64,000 nt of DNA from an uncultured Bacteroides sp. GTDB taxonomy: Bacteria; Bacteroidota; Bacteroidia; Bacteroidales; Bacteroidaceae. The DNA is taken from NCBI GenBank assembly GCA_900542985.1, contig UQPQ01000002.1, positions 1-64,000 on the forward strand, written 5' to 3'. The notes beneath the pieces are model-generated. The model did no database searches, was not told the DNA's origin, and was given only the letters and a program-made list of their open reading frames with translations. Each line of letters opens with the position of its first letter. Within the stretch, counting starts at the first letter, position 1. The translations under genes were made by a program, and so were the position numbers. Shown here in pieces: positions 17,839 through 27,308 of the stretch.

Positions 17839-18726
17839 ATGGTGCGATTAAAAAGCGGATTCAACGGAGAACGGGCAATAGTCATTCCACAACTCATTAT
17901 CAAAATAATGGAAAAGGATCCATTAATATCCATGCTTCATATTACAGATATCGGATATTATCCCAAAGCCAGTCATCATTTTAGGGAACGGAAAACTCCA
18001 ATCAACCAATATGTATTTATCTATTGTGTGAATGGTTCGGGCTGGTTTCGTTCGGGAGAAAACGAATACAACGTATCAGCCAATCAATATTTTATCCTTC
18101 CTGCCGGAATACCACATGCGTATGCAGCAAACCCAGACGACCCATGGACTATTTACTGGATTCACTTTAAAGGAGTGCTGGCCCCTCACTATGCACAAAA
18201 GGTTGCACACCCTGTTGATATCAAACCTGAAATTCATTCCCGCATCAGCAACCGTATAGCTCTGTTCGAAGAGATTTTCAATACACTGAAAGCCGGATAC
18301 AGCAACGAGAATCTGCACTATGCCTCTTCTTTATTCCATTACTACTTGGGGTCACTGAAATATATCCAACAATACCGGAACGCAGGAGCAAAAGAAGCCG
18401 ACGACAGCAATGTAGTAGATATTGCCATCCACTACATGAAAGAAAATATAGAAAAACACCTCACATTACAGGAGATATCGGAACACTTGGGATATTCAGC
18501 CTCTCATTTTTCGATGCTGTTCAGAAAAAAGACCGGACATAGCCCATTGTCTTATTTCAACCTATTGAAAATACAGCAGGCCTGCTTTATTCTCGATTCC
18601 ACTGATATGAAAATCAATCAGGTGTGCTACAAAATAGGGATTGAAGACAGTTATTATTTTTCAAGACTGTTTCATAAAATAATGGGTATATCGCCCAAAG
18701 AATACCGTAAAAAACAAAAAGGATAA
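17839..18726 (+). CDS. AraC family transcriptional regulator (cupin-HTH)
   Basis: 295 aa. Residues about 45-120 form the AraC-type sugar-binding cupin (YCVNGSGWFRSGENEY, ILPAGIPHAYAAN, DPWTIYWIHFKG). Residues about 195-293 form the double HTH (LTLQEISEHLGYSASHFSML; IGIEDSYYFSRLFHKIMG; ISPKEYRKK). This pattern is typical of activators such as RhaS/MsmR that sense a sugar. It is divergent from the symporter/DUF5107 operon with 138 bases between, so it most likely activates that operon when the sugar is present. An internal Met at 17908 is an alternative start that would remove 23 residues without touching the cupin. Confidence 0.9.
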   Translation: MVRLKSGFNGERAIVIPQLIIKIMEKDPLISMLHITDIGYYPKASHHFRERKTPINQYVFIYCVNGSGWFRSGENEYNVSANQYFILPAGIPHAYAANPDDPWTIYWIHFKGVLAPHYAQKVAHPVDIKPEIHSRISNRIALFEEIFNTLKAGYSNENLHYASSLFHYYLGSLKYIQQYRNAGAKEADDSNVVDIAIHYMKENIEKHLTLQEISEHLGYSASHFSMLFRKKTGHSPLSYFNLLKIQQACFILDSTDMKINQVCYKIGIEDSYYFSRLFHKIMGISPKEYRKKQKG

Positions 18727-18786
18727 ATCCCGGAAGGTTTCAGAAATATAATTCCGAAGACAGCGCAATAATTGTACTTAAGGAGC

Positions 18787-19551
18787 TTAATTGCCGGTAA
18801 ACCATTCCTTAAACTCATTTACCTTAGCTTTACTGATTAAGATTTTCTCAGCAACAGGAACTTTCAGATTCACCGACAAGCGATTGTTAAACCACAAATC
18901 AATATCCTTAATAACTTTCTTCGAGAGAATATACTGACGGTTAGCCCGAAAAAAATGGTGTGGATTTAACGAGTCCGCCAACTCGTCCAAAGTCTGTGGA
19001 AACATATATTCTTTTTGATTCACATCTACAGCCTTGACATTTCCATCTGCAATATAAAAATATAGAATATCCTCTGCTGCAATCGGAATAAATTTATCCC
19101 CTTTGGCTGGAATCAAGAAATGTGTCTTATAACTTTCCTGCTTCTGCAATTCACGAATCAATTTCAAATACCCAGGCTCCTCTGCTGCAACCTTTCCTTC
19201 CAGCCTTTTCAATTTATCTAAAGACTGAATTAAGTCCGCTGTAGTAATAGGTTTCAGCAAATAGTCTATACTGTTTACTTTAAAAGCTCTTAAAGCATAT
19301 TCATCGTAAGCCGTTGTAAAAATAATAGGACACGTAATATCTACATGATGAAAAATCTCAAAAGCAGAACCGTCGGCCAAATGGATATCCATAAATACCA
19401 AATCGGGCATTGAATGATTCTTCAGCCATTCCACTGTATCCCAAATACTATCAGTCTCACCTACTACCGCTATTTCGTAACCGGTCTCTGCAATGATAGC
19501 TTTCAAATTACGCAGAGCCGCTTTCTCATCTTCTATAATCAGTGCATTCAT
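18787..19551 (-). CDS. LytTR-type response regulator
   Basis: 254 aa from the chosen start. The receiver domain (residues 1-120) begins MNALIIEDEKAA with its acidic pocket, has the phospho-acceptor in DLVFMDIHLADG and the conserved Lys in YLLKPI. The C-terminal third is a LytTR DNA-binding domain (FIPIAAEDILYFYIADGNVK, HHFFRANRQYILSKKVI). The ATG at 19551 overlaps the kinase stop as ATGA, which supports it over an upstream Met nine codons earlier. It is last in an operon with the adaptor, RND pump and kinase, so it probably regulates that efflux system and itself. Confidence 0.92.
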   Translation of the reverse strand: MNALIIEDEKAALRNLKAIIAETGYEIAVVGETDSIWDTVEWLKNHSMPDLVFMDIHLADGSAFEIFHHVDITCPIIFTTAYDEYALRAFKVNSIDYLLKPITTADLIQSLDKLKRLEGKVAAEEPGYLKLIRELQKQESYKTHFLIPAKGDKFIPIAAEDILYFYIADGNVKAVDVNQKEYMFPQTLDELADSLNPHHFFRANRQYILSKKVIKDIDLWFNNRLSVNLKVPVAEKILISKAKVNEFKEWFTGN

Positions 19552-20579
19552 ACTAAAGGAAGGATTACGGTAAAACATTCATTTTCTGTTTTCACCTCTA
19601 TATCTTGTTTAAAAAGGAGACGATAACGCTTGGAAAGATTATCAAGACCAATCTGTGTACTACTATCAGTCGTAAGTTTTGGCTGCAGATGATTACTCAC
19701 TTCTACCCTGTTTGCTGTAGCTTGTACATATATAAGTAGCGGATTACGATTACTTATCTCATTATGTTTGACAGCATTCTCAATAAGCATTTGAATAGCC
19801 ATAGGAGGAAGTCGACGGGGTAAAGCCTCCTGTTCTATTTGCAAACTAAAATTCAGATTATCCTCATAACGCATCTTCAGCAAATAAATATAAGAATGAA
19901 CAAACTTCATTTCCTCTTCCAATGAGACAGAATGACTTTCATTATCCTGCAACGTATAACGTAATACTTTGGACAGTTCCTGAACATAATGCTGTGCCTT
20001 ATCTGAGTTTTCACGAATAAGTGAATAAAGAGTATTCAACGAATTGAACAGCATATGTGGATTAAGCTGACTTTTTAAAGCTTCATACTGGTTTATCAGA
20101 TTCTCCGTACGCAATTGTTGATTATCAAGTAATACAATCCGGCTTTTTTTACTTAAATGCATTAAATGACAACTTCCAACTACAATAGAAGAAATAAGAA
20201 AATCACGTAACGGATGGAGATAATGATGCAACATAGCATCAATAGCAGGAATATTGGCATAGTGATGGAGATAGACAAACCCTTTTCCCAATAAACTGCT
20301 CATTCCCCATGTCAGAATATACGACACAAGCAACTGCTTCCATCCAATATGAACCATTCCCAAATGAAAACGGAATAACTTCAGATTCAAATAAAACAGA
20401 AGGAGTAAAGAGAAAAAAGTAAAAATGACTTCATTTATAACATCCGCTATTCGCATACCCGGAAACAGACTTCCATCACCGGATAGGGCAATCATCTCCG
20501 GAAGGTGAGTAAGAAACGCCACCATCACAGATATACAAATAACTATAAGTTGATATTTATTAAGATAAAGCCATTTCAT
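19548..20579 (-). CDS. LytS-type sensor histidine kinase
   Basis: 343 aa. Four hydrophobic segments fill residues 10-140. The His_kinase domain follows with the phospho-acceptor in LKSQLNPHMLFNSLNTLYS (His175; the usual form is PHFLFN). An abbreviated HATPase_c domain contains MAIQMLIENAVKHN (N box) and IGLDNLSKRYRLLF. It lacks a large periplasmic sensor domain, so the cue is likely read in or near the membrane. The stop overlaps the response-regulator start by 4 bases, and 12 bases separate it from the adaptor gene. Confidence 0.9.
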   Translation of the reverse strand: MKWLYLNKYQLIVICISVMVAFLTHLPEMIALSGDGSLFPGMRIADVINEVIFTFFSLLLLFYLNLKLFRFHLGMVHIGWKQLLVSYILTWGMSSLLGKGFVYLHHYANIPAIDAMLHHYLHPLRDFLISSIVVGSCHLMHLSKKSRIVLLDNQQLRTENLINQYEALKSQLNPHMLFNSLNTLYSLIRENSDKAQHYVQELSKVLRYTLQDNESHSVSLEEEMKFVHSYIYLLKMRYEDNLNFSLQIEQEALPRRLPPMAIQMLIENAVKHNEISNRNPLLIYVQATANRVEVSNHLQPKLTTDSSTQIGLDNLSKRYRLLFKQDIEVKTENECFTVILPLV

Positions 20580-20591
20580 ACAGCAAATGTA

Positions 20592-21488
20592 TCAATTTTT
20601 CTTGATTTTAGCATTCACATACATCCCCGGGCGCAACAAAGGATCGGAGTTTTTAAGAATTGCATATACTTTTACTGACCGGTTTTCCTGGTCGACTGTC
20701 TGATCAACAGATAACAAAACTGCCTGGAACACCTGCATTCCCATCCCATTTACACGAAATTCTACAGTACTGCCTTCTTTCAGTCTCGAAAGGTCTTTTT
20801 CATAAGCAGTAAGTTGAAGCATCAATTTACTTTTATCAATAATCTCACATACCGGCTCTCCTGGATTCAAATATTTTCCTACATTGATATTTGCATTGGT
20901 TATATAGCCAGTCAATGGAGATTTTACCTCCAAACAACGAAGTATCGTATTTTCTCGGAGGGATTTAATATCGATTCCTAACAAAGACAATTGAGCCGAA
21001 GTAGCTTCAACCTTACTTTTCATCGACAAATAGTCGGCTTTACTCTGTTGGAAACGTTTTTGAGAAGCCGCTTCCTGCGAAACAAGATTCTGCTGACGGT
21101 GATATTCTTTCTCTAAAAACTCCAATTGAGCCACTGCATCCAAATAACTTTGTTGCAAAATTATAAACTCCGGATTATCTAAGGTTGCCAGCACTTCTCC
21201 CTTCTGTACATAACGACCAGGCATCAAAGAAGTACTTCTCACAATACCACCCATTGTAAGCGAAACAGTGGCATGTTGTTGGGGAGGTACCATCAATACC
21301 CCATTAAATGAAGATACATTTGCTACATTTGTAGCTCCGCTTACTCCATCAACTTGGGTAGTATCGACCAAAGTAACCGTATCGGCCGCAATAGTAGCTT
21401 CTGCATCTGTAATCACAGTTTGTTCCGACTGACTACATGCTACCATATAAAAAGAGGCAGCTAAAATAAATATTCTTTTCATAAACAT
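20592..21488 (-). CDS. RND efflux periplasmic adaptor lipoprotein, CusB/CzcB-like
   Basis: 298 aa. The signal sequence ends in a lipobox (YMVAC), so it is anchored to the inner membrane. A Met two codons downstream is an equally good start. The fold follows the membrane-fusion pattern: beta-barrel/lipoyl half (TSLMPGRYVQKGEVLATLDN), helical hairpin (residues about 115-180), second lipoyl half (EVKSPLTGYITNANINVGKYL) and a C-terminal beta domain (STVEFRVNGM, NRSVKVYAIL, RPGMYVNAKI). At under 300 aa it is short for the family and lacks the N-terminal metal-binding region of E. coli CusB. It links the RND pump to the outer membrane channel. Confidence 0.9.
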   Translation of the reverse strand: MFMKRIFILAASFYMVACSQSEQTVITDAEATIAADTVTLVDTTQVDGVSGATNVANVSSFNGVLMVPPQQHATVSLTMGGIVRSTSLMPGRYVQKGEVLATLDNPEFIILQQSYLDAVAQLEFLEKEYHRQQNLVSQEAASQKRFQQSKADYLSMKSKVEATSAQLSLLGIDIKSLRENTILRCLEVKSPLTGYITNANINVGKYLNPGEPVCEIIDKSKLMLQLTAYEKDLSRLKEGSTVEFRVNGMGMQVFQAVLLSVDQTVDQENRSVKVYAILKNSDPLLRPGMYVNAKIKKN

Positions 21489-21500
21489 TCTTACTTTATT

Positions 21501-24500
21501 TTATTCTGTATATAATTCCAATTCCAAGGCAGAAATATTATAGGCATACACAGCTTCGATATAACGCTGACGAATATCCCGAGCTGTTTCCAGTGTTTGT
21601 ACAAACGAAACAATATCTATTTCACTCTCACGAAACTGAGCCAATGCACTTTGTCCCAATGCATGTGCTTCCTTTAAAGCTGCCAAGGTAAAATAATCAA
21701 GTGTCTTTTTATTTTGAAGAACTAAGCTCTGAAGTTCCTCCACCTTATTGTTTAACTCTGTACGATTTTGTTCAGCTTCCCATTCTGCAATTTTCCAATC
21801 AAGTTTGGCTTGTTTACTCCGGCTATGTTGCGGGAAAAACAAGATAGGAAACGAAACTCCTACCATCCACGAATCTAACCCACACATAGGAGAAATCTTT
21901 TGACGTACATATCCTATCGAGAATTCCGGAAAGAATTTGCTCTGTTCTATATGCCACATATCTTTCTTCTCCTTCACTTGGTTAGCAAAATAATTCAAAT
22001 GTACAGAAGAGGGAACGACAGATAGTTGACGCTCTACGACAAACACATTCAGCGTTGTATCTTCCGGCACAATTGCTTCTCCAGCATAACAGGCCCATAT
22101 AAAGCGTTTAGATGCCAGCTTAAGCTCTTCTTCTGCTTTCATCTGACGGGTATGCAAATCTGCAGCCATAGTCTTAATCGTATTCCGTTCCAGTAAATTA
22201 ATATCACCTTGCTGATAACGGAGTTCTCCAGTACGATTCAGCTGCTCAGCCAAAGCTTTTTGCTCTTTATATAACTCACAGATATGATAAGCGTATTGAT
22301 AATAAGCCCATGCACGTTTTACTTCAGCTGTTATCTCTTTTTTTACCATATCTCTATATAGTCCACTTTTCGTTACTTGGGTACGAACCAAAGCATTTCT
22401 ATAAAAAGGAGTAAGCAGTGAACCGAGTGATTGTTCTATCGCCAATTCATTGTCCTTGCGGTAATTGCCATTCAACTGTCCCCATGAATAACTGAAAGAA
22501 GTACTTCCTCCATCCCACACTTCTCCTCTTGCAGCCTTATTTCTATCCACAGAAGCGGTAGCTGCTTTTAACCGGGGATGATGTTGAAAAGCCAAAGAAA
22601 TAGCTTCATCAAGAGAAACAGTACGCACAGGTTCATCTGCATAAGTATTCAAAGCAGGAAGCATCAATAGCATCCACAAGATGACTTTTGCATTTGATTT
22701 GATACAGCGAACTCTTTTCCATCCATGCAACAATTTATTCACCAGTTTATAAAATACCGGAATAATAATTAGAGTAAGCAATGTAGACACAATCAATCCA
22801 CCAATCACTACCGTAGCCAACGGACGCTGTACTTCTGCACCAGCTGACTGAGCTATTGCCATAGGTACAAATCCCAGCGAAGCAACCAAACCAGTCAGAA
22901 AAACCGGACGCAATAAGTGTGGACAACCTAATGCAATAATTCGACTCGTACACATCGTATAATTTTGTTTTTTACGTAAATCATTAAAATGGTTAATCAT
23001 CAAAATACCATTCAATACCGCAACTCCAAACAATGCAATAAATCCCACACCAGCCGAGATACTGAAAGGAAGCCCTCGAAGCCACAATGCAACAATTCCT
23101 CCAATCAAGGAAAGTGGAATAGTAGAAAATACGACCAAAGAATAGATTATGCTCCTGAAAGCAAAGAAAAGCAACAGCAGAATCAACATCAATGCAACCG
23201 GGATAACAATCAATAAAGTACGAATGGCATTTTGCAAGTTTTCAAATTGTCCGCCATATTCGAAGTAATAACCTGGTTTTAACTTAATATGCGTATCCAA
23301 TACAGACTGTATTTTAGAAACCACTTGCTGAATATCAGCATTACGTACATTGACTCCAATCACGATACGCCGTTTGGTTGCATCTCTGTTAATCTGAAGC
23401 GGACCATTAACCAGACTAATAGATGCGACTTCACTGACAGGCAACTGAATATTTTCGGAAGTACGAACAAAAAGTCTATCCAGATTCAAGTCTTTTACTT
23501 TATCATTGTCCAAACGAAGTACTAAATCGAACCGGCGCTCATTTTCAAACACAACTCCAGCCGCTTCACCGGCATAAGCTGTACGTATAATAGTATTCAG
23601 TTCTTCAATGTTTATTCCATAGCGAGCTATCTTATTCCGATCATAATTGACTACCAGCTGAGGAAGTCCCATCGCTTGCTCCACAAGCACATCCGAAGCT
23701 CCTGGAACCTGTTCTATATAACGAGCAGCCTCTTTAGCCTTTGCATATAGTTCTTCCATATCCTCACCATACAATTTAATAGCTATATCAGCTTTTGCTC
23801 CGGTCATCAGTTCATTGAAGCGAAGCTGAATAGGCTGACTGAAATTAAACTCTGCGTCAGTGATCGGTGCCAATGCTTCCTTCATCTTTTCTACCATTTC
23901 AGCACGACTCCCGGCTGATGTCCACTCATCAAACGGACGCATTACAATCATCACATCGGCATCTTCTACAGCCATAGGATCTGTAGGAACTTCAGCGGTA
24001 CCGATCTTTGCTACCACATGTTTGATTTCAGGAAACTTCTCTTTCAGTATCTTTTCTGCACGCAACGATACATCAATACTCTTGCTCAACGAACTTCCTG
24101 CAGGAAGTGTCATCTGCATAGCAAAATCTCCCTCATCCAATGTCGGAATAAATTCAGCTCCCAAACGACCGAACAAGAACAAAGAAGCCAATAACATCGC
24201 AAACGATACCCCCACTGTTTTCCACGCATGCAGAAGACAATAATCCAATACTTTTCTATAAATACGATTCAACTTTTCAAAGAAACGGTCGGCAAAGGTA
24301 GACTTCAGCACCACCTCACGCTTCAGGAACAAAGAAGCCATCATCGGTACATACGTCAACGACAACAATAAAGCACCAATAATACAGAACACTAGTGTCT
24401 TTGCCATAGGAGTAAAGTATTTTCCTTCAATACCCGACAAAGTCAAAATGGGAAAGAATACAATCAGAATAATCAGAACGGCAAAAGTGGCACTACGCAC

Positions 24501-25835
24501 GACTTTACCTGCTCCCATTTCCACTTCATGATCCATTTCCTCCTGACTTAACTTCTTACCTGCAAGACGTTTTCCATAAATATGAGCAAGGATACCTTCT
24601 AATATAACAATAGAACCATCTACTACAATACCAAAGTCAATCGCTCCCAAACTCATCAAATTAGCAGACACGCCAAAGACACGCATTAAAATAAATCCGA
24701 AAAGCATTGCCAAAGGAATCACAGAAGCAACAATCAAACCAGCGCGTACATTACCCAAAAAGATAATAAGTACCACAAATACAATCAAAGCACCTTCAAT
24801 CAAATTACGGACAACGGTAGATATATTTCTATTAACCAATTCTGCACGATTAAGATAAGGTTCAACACTAACTCCTTCCGGTAACATTTTCTGCACCTTA
24901 GCCACACGTTTCTCCAATTCTTTTGTTACTATATTAGCATTGGCACCTTTCAACATCATTGCAATACCTCCCACACACTCTCCTTCTCCATCCTTAGTCA
25001 TAGCACCAAAACGTTTAGGTGCACCAAAACGTACCGTTGCAATATCACTTACATGTACAGGAATCCCTCCACGATTGGTCACTACAATTTTTTCTATATC
25101 ATGAAGATCTGTAATCATTCCCTCGGATCGAATATAATAAGCCTTATTTACCTTTTCTATATAGCTTCCACCCGTATTCTGGTTGTTTCGATTCAATGCC
25201 TCAAAAACATCGCCAATCGTAATATTCAATGAGTATAAAGCATCCGGATCGATTGCCACTTCATATTGTTTGAGATAGCCTCCAAAACTATTTATCTCTA
25301 CAATACCCGGAATACCAGAAAGCTGTCGTTTTACAATCCAGTCTTGAATCGTACGCAACTCCATGGCATCGTATTTTTTTTCATAACCGGGAGCTACCTT
25401 TAGTACATACTGATAGATTTCGCCCAAACCAGTAGTTATAGGCATCAATTCCGGAGTACCAAGTTCTGTTGGAATATCACCACTCACGGCTTGAATCTGT
25501 TCGTTAATAAGCTGACGGGCATCCAAAGTGGGTACATCTTCCTTAAATACAACAGTTACCAATGACAAACCAAACCTCGATACAGAACGTATTTCTTCTA
25601 CATTCATGATATTACTCATCGCTACCTCAATAGGGAAAGTAATCAACTGCTCCACTTCCTGTGGAGCCAATGTCGGTGATACGGTTACAATCTGTACCTG
25701 ATTATTCGTAATATCTGGTACTGCATCAATGGGCAGTGTCAACATAGAATAAATACCACCTATCAGCAAAAACAAAGTTGTTAATGCCACAAACAGTTTT
25801 TTCCGAACGGAAAAGTGTACAATTTTCTTAAACAT
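21501..25835 (-). CDS. CusA/CzcA-type heavy-metal RND transporter fused to a TolC-like outer membrane factor
   Basis: 1444 aa. The ATG at 25835 (MFKKIVHFSVRKK) is preferred to an in-frame Met at 25925, because a -7 box at 25866-25873 lies between them. Residues 1-1040 are an HME-class RND pump with the helix-4 motif GAIDFGIVVDGSIVILEG; the Asp pair is the proton relay. From about residue 1045 (YADEPVRTVSLDEAISLAF) to the end the protein is an outer-membrane-factor domain of the TolC family with its paired long helices. So pump and channel are one polypeptide, an arrangement I know from other Bacteroidetes. Likely substrates are monovalent or divalent heavy-metal ions; the specificity cannot be read here. 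It is the first gene of the operon. Confidence 0.92.
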   Translation of the reverse strand: MFKKIVHFSVRKKLFVALTTLFLLIGGIYSMLTLPIDAVPDITNNQVQIVTVSPTLAPQEVEQLITFPIEVAMSNIMNVEEIRSVSRFGLSLVTVVFKEDVPTLDARQLINEQIQAVSGDIPTELGTPELMPITTGLGEIYQYVLKVAPGYEKKYDAMELRTIQDWIVKRQLSGIPGIVEINSFGGYLKQYEVAIDPDALYSLNITIGDVFEALNRNNQNTGGSYIEKVNKAYYIRSEGMITDLHDIEKIVVTNRGGIPVHVSDIATVRFGAPKRFGAMTKDGEGECVGGIAMMLKGANANIVTKELEKRVAKVQKMLPEGVSVEPYLNRAELVNRNISTVVRNLIEGALIVFVVLIIFLGNVRAGLIVASVIPLAMLFGFILMRVFGVSANLMSLGAIDFGIVVDGSIVILEGILAHIYGKRLAGKKLSQEEMDHEVEMGAGKVVRSATFAVLIILIVFFPILTLSGIEGKYFTPMAKTLVFCIIGALLLSLTYVPMMASLFLKREVVLKSTFADRFFEKLNRIYRKVLDYCLLHAWKTVGVSFAMLLASLFLFGRLGAEFIPTLDEGDFAMQMTLPAGSSLSKSIDVSLRAEKILKEKFPEIKHVVAKIGTAEVPTDPMAVEDADVMIVMRPFDEWTSAGSRAEMVEKMKEALAPITDAEFNFSQPIQLRFNELMTGAKADIAIKLYGEDMEELYAKAKEAARYIEQVPGASDVLVEQAMGLPQLVVNYDRNKIARYGINIEELNTIIRTAYAGEAAGVVFENERRFDLVLRLDNDKVKDLNLDRLFVRTSENIQLPVSEVASISLVNGPLQINRDATKRRIVIGVNVRNADIQQVVSKIQSVLDTHIKLKPGYYFEYGGQFENLQNAIRTLLIVIPVALMLILLLLFFAFRSIIYSLVVFSTIPLSLIGGIVALWLRGLPFSISAGVGFIALFGVAVLNGILMINHFNDLRKKQNYTMCTSRIIALGCPHLLRPVFLTGLVASLGFVPMAIAQSAGAEVQRPLATVVIGGLIVSTLLTLIIIPVFYKLVNKLLHGWKRVRCIKSNAKVILWMLLMLPALNTYADEPVRTVSLDEAISLAFQHHPRLKAATASVDRNKAARGEVWDGGSTSFSYSWGQLNGNYRKDNELAIEQSLGSLLTPFYRNALVRTQVTKSGLYRDMVKKEITAEVKRAWAYYQYAYHICELYKEQKALAEQLNRTGELRYQQGDINLLERNTIKTMAADLHTRQMKAEEELKLASKRFIWACYAGEAIVPEDTTLNVFVVERQLSVVPSSVHLNYFANQVKEKKDMWHIEQSKFFPEFSIGYVRQKISPMCGLDSWMVGVSFPILFFPQHSRSKQAKLDWKIAEWEAEQNRTELNNKVEELQSLVLQNKKTLDYFTLAALKEAHALGQSALAQFRESEIDIVSFVQTLETARDIRQRYIEAVYAYNISALELELYTE

Positions 25836-25865
25836 AGTCTGAGGGTCATTTTCTATTATTGATTT

Positions 25866-25873
25866 CAAAAATA
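25866..25873 (-). promoter_or_regulatory. -7 promoter box for the metal efflux operon
   Basis: TATTTTTG on the minus strand fits TAnnTTTG. It implies a start near 25858 and a leader of about 22 bases before the ATG at 25835. Confidence 0.4.
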
Positions 25874-26055
25874 GTACGTATATTCTACTCTTACGACCAT
25901 AAAAAAATGAAGCAACCAAATACAAGGCTGAAGTCGCTATTTTCCCATTTCAGTTTATTCCATACATCTTCCGCTTTAACAGAGTTCCGTTTATTTCAAA
26001 AGCTAAACAAAGTATTCCTTTTCTAAAGCAAATTTCATCGTATCAATATAATCGT

Positions 26056-26063
26056 TATATTTG
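26056..26063 (+). promoter_or_regulatory. -7 promoter box for the CDF exporter gene
   Basis: TATATTTG fits TAnnTTTG. Transcription would start near 26070, leaving about 50 bases before the ATG at 26120. Confidence 0.4.
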
Positions 26064-26119
26064 TCCCTCAAATATTGAATTCATCTGTATTCACCAATTA
26101 TCAATATACATATACTAAG

Positions 26120-27118
26120 ATGGAAATTCATACAGACCAAATAAAACTTAAGGTACAAAAAAGAATTGTATTGGTCTCTTTTGTTATTCTGATAGCCAAG
26201 TTTATAGCTTATTATGTAACCCATTCGGTTGGTGTACTGACCGATGCGCTGGAAAGTATTGTCAATGTAGTAGCAGGAGCAGTAAGTCTATACAGTCTGC
26301 ATTTGGCTATGCAGCCGCAAGACCGTAATCACCCTTTCGGACACGGAAAGATTGAATTAATCTCAGCCTCATCAGAAGGTATCCTGATTATTATTGCCGG
26401 CATTATGATTATCTACGAAGCTGTAAAACGCCTGCTTTTCCCTGTAGAAATTCAAAAGCTGGATATTGGTATTTATATCATAGCTTTTTCCGGTGTAATA
26501 AACTATCTGTTAGGAACCTATAGTATCCGTACCGGCAAGAAGCATAACTCTGTAGCCTTAGTAGCAGGAGGCAAACACTTGCATTCCGATACATATTCTA
26601 CCATCGGACTCGTAATTGGTCTGTTGGCCTTATTCTTCACCAAAATATCATGGATTGACAGTGCATTGGCCTTATTATTTGGCGGCATTATCATCTTTAC
26701 CGGTATTTCTATTCTACGACAGACCATTACAGGACTTGTAGACCATGCTGATGAGCAATTACTCGGTGAAATGGTCACTGTTTTAAATGAAAATCGTCAA
26801 CCTGAATGGATTGATATCCACAATACCAAGATTATCAAATCGGGAAATTACCTTTATATTGATTGTGACCTTACTGTTCCCTGGTATTATACAGTAGAGG
26901 CAGGACATAATTTAGGAAGTCAGTTGAAAGATGTATTAAACCAAAAATATGGGAACAGAATCCAGCTCACTATCCACATAGATCCCTGCAACATCACACA
27001 AACCTGTAAATGTGAAAAATGTATGTTGGTAAAGTGCCCGCACAGACAAAAACCCTTTACTCAACAGCAAAACATGGATATTCTGTCATTTACAAACACA
27101 GAACTGGAGAAATCATAA
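26120..27118 (+). CDS. Cation diffusion facilitator (CDF) exporter
   Basis: 332 aa from the ATG at 26120; the frame is open a little further upstream but only with a TTG. CDF proteins exchange cytoplasmic Zn, Fe, Co or Cd for protons. Six membrane helices are visible in residues 15-210, with family segments GVLTDALESIVNVVAG, HPFGHGKIELIS and the metal-site helix HLHSDTYSTIGLVIG. The C-terminal cytoplasmic ferredoxin-like domain (residues 215-300) ends in a cysteine-rich tail, DPCNITQTCKCEKCMLVKC then PH, which I do not regard as standard for CDFs. It is divergent from the metal RND operon, so the two may form one metal-resistance locus. Confidence 0.9.
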   Translation: MEIHTDQIKLKVQKRIVLVSFVILIAKFIAYYVTHSVGVLTDALESIVNVVAGAVSLYSLHLAMQPQDRNHPFGHGKIELISASSEGILIIIAGIMIIYEAVKRLLFPVEIQKLDIGIYIIAFSGVINYLLGTYSIRTGKKHNSVALVAGGKHLHSDTYSTIGLVIGLLALFFTKISWIDSALALLFGGIIIFTGISILRQTITGLVDHADEQLLGEMVTVLNENRQPEWIDIHNTKIIKSGNYLYIDCDLTVPWYYTVEAGHNLGSQLKDVLNQKYGNRIQLTIHIDPCNITQTCKCEKCMLVKCPHRQKPFTQQQNMDILSFTNTELEKS

Positions 27119-27161
27119 TATTTGTTTTTCGAAAAGATATCAAACTTGTCGTAATGAAACA

Positions 27162-27201
27162 ATCTTGTGCCTCACGATACTTACATCGTGAGACACAAGA
27201 T
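27162..27201. terminator. Hairpin between the CDF gene and the biotin operon
   Basis: 17-base arms ATCTTGTGCCTCACGAT / ATCGTGAGACACAAGAT with one mismatch and loop ACTTAC. It sits between convergent genes. The flanking T runs are weak, so termination is likely but not certain. Confidence 0.6.
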
Positions 27202-27308
27202 ATTTGTTACATTTTTCAACTTTTGCATCTATATAAACAGATTTGTTTAAAATCCGCTTTCAGTCGATATAAAACAAAACATATCTATTTTACTACAATT
27301 CCTTATTT

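Noticed and set aside
25836..25925. N-terminal extension of the RND-TolC fusion to an upstream ATG
   Set aside because: The extra 30 residues are not RND-like, and a promoter box lies inside the extension.
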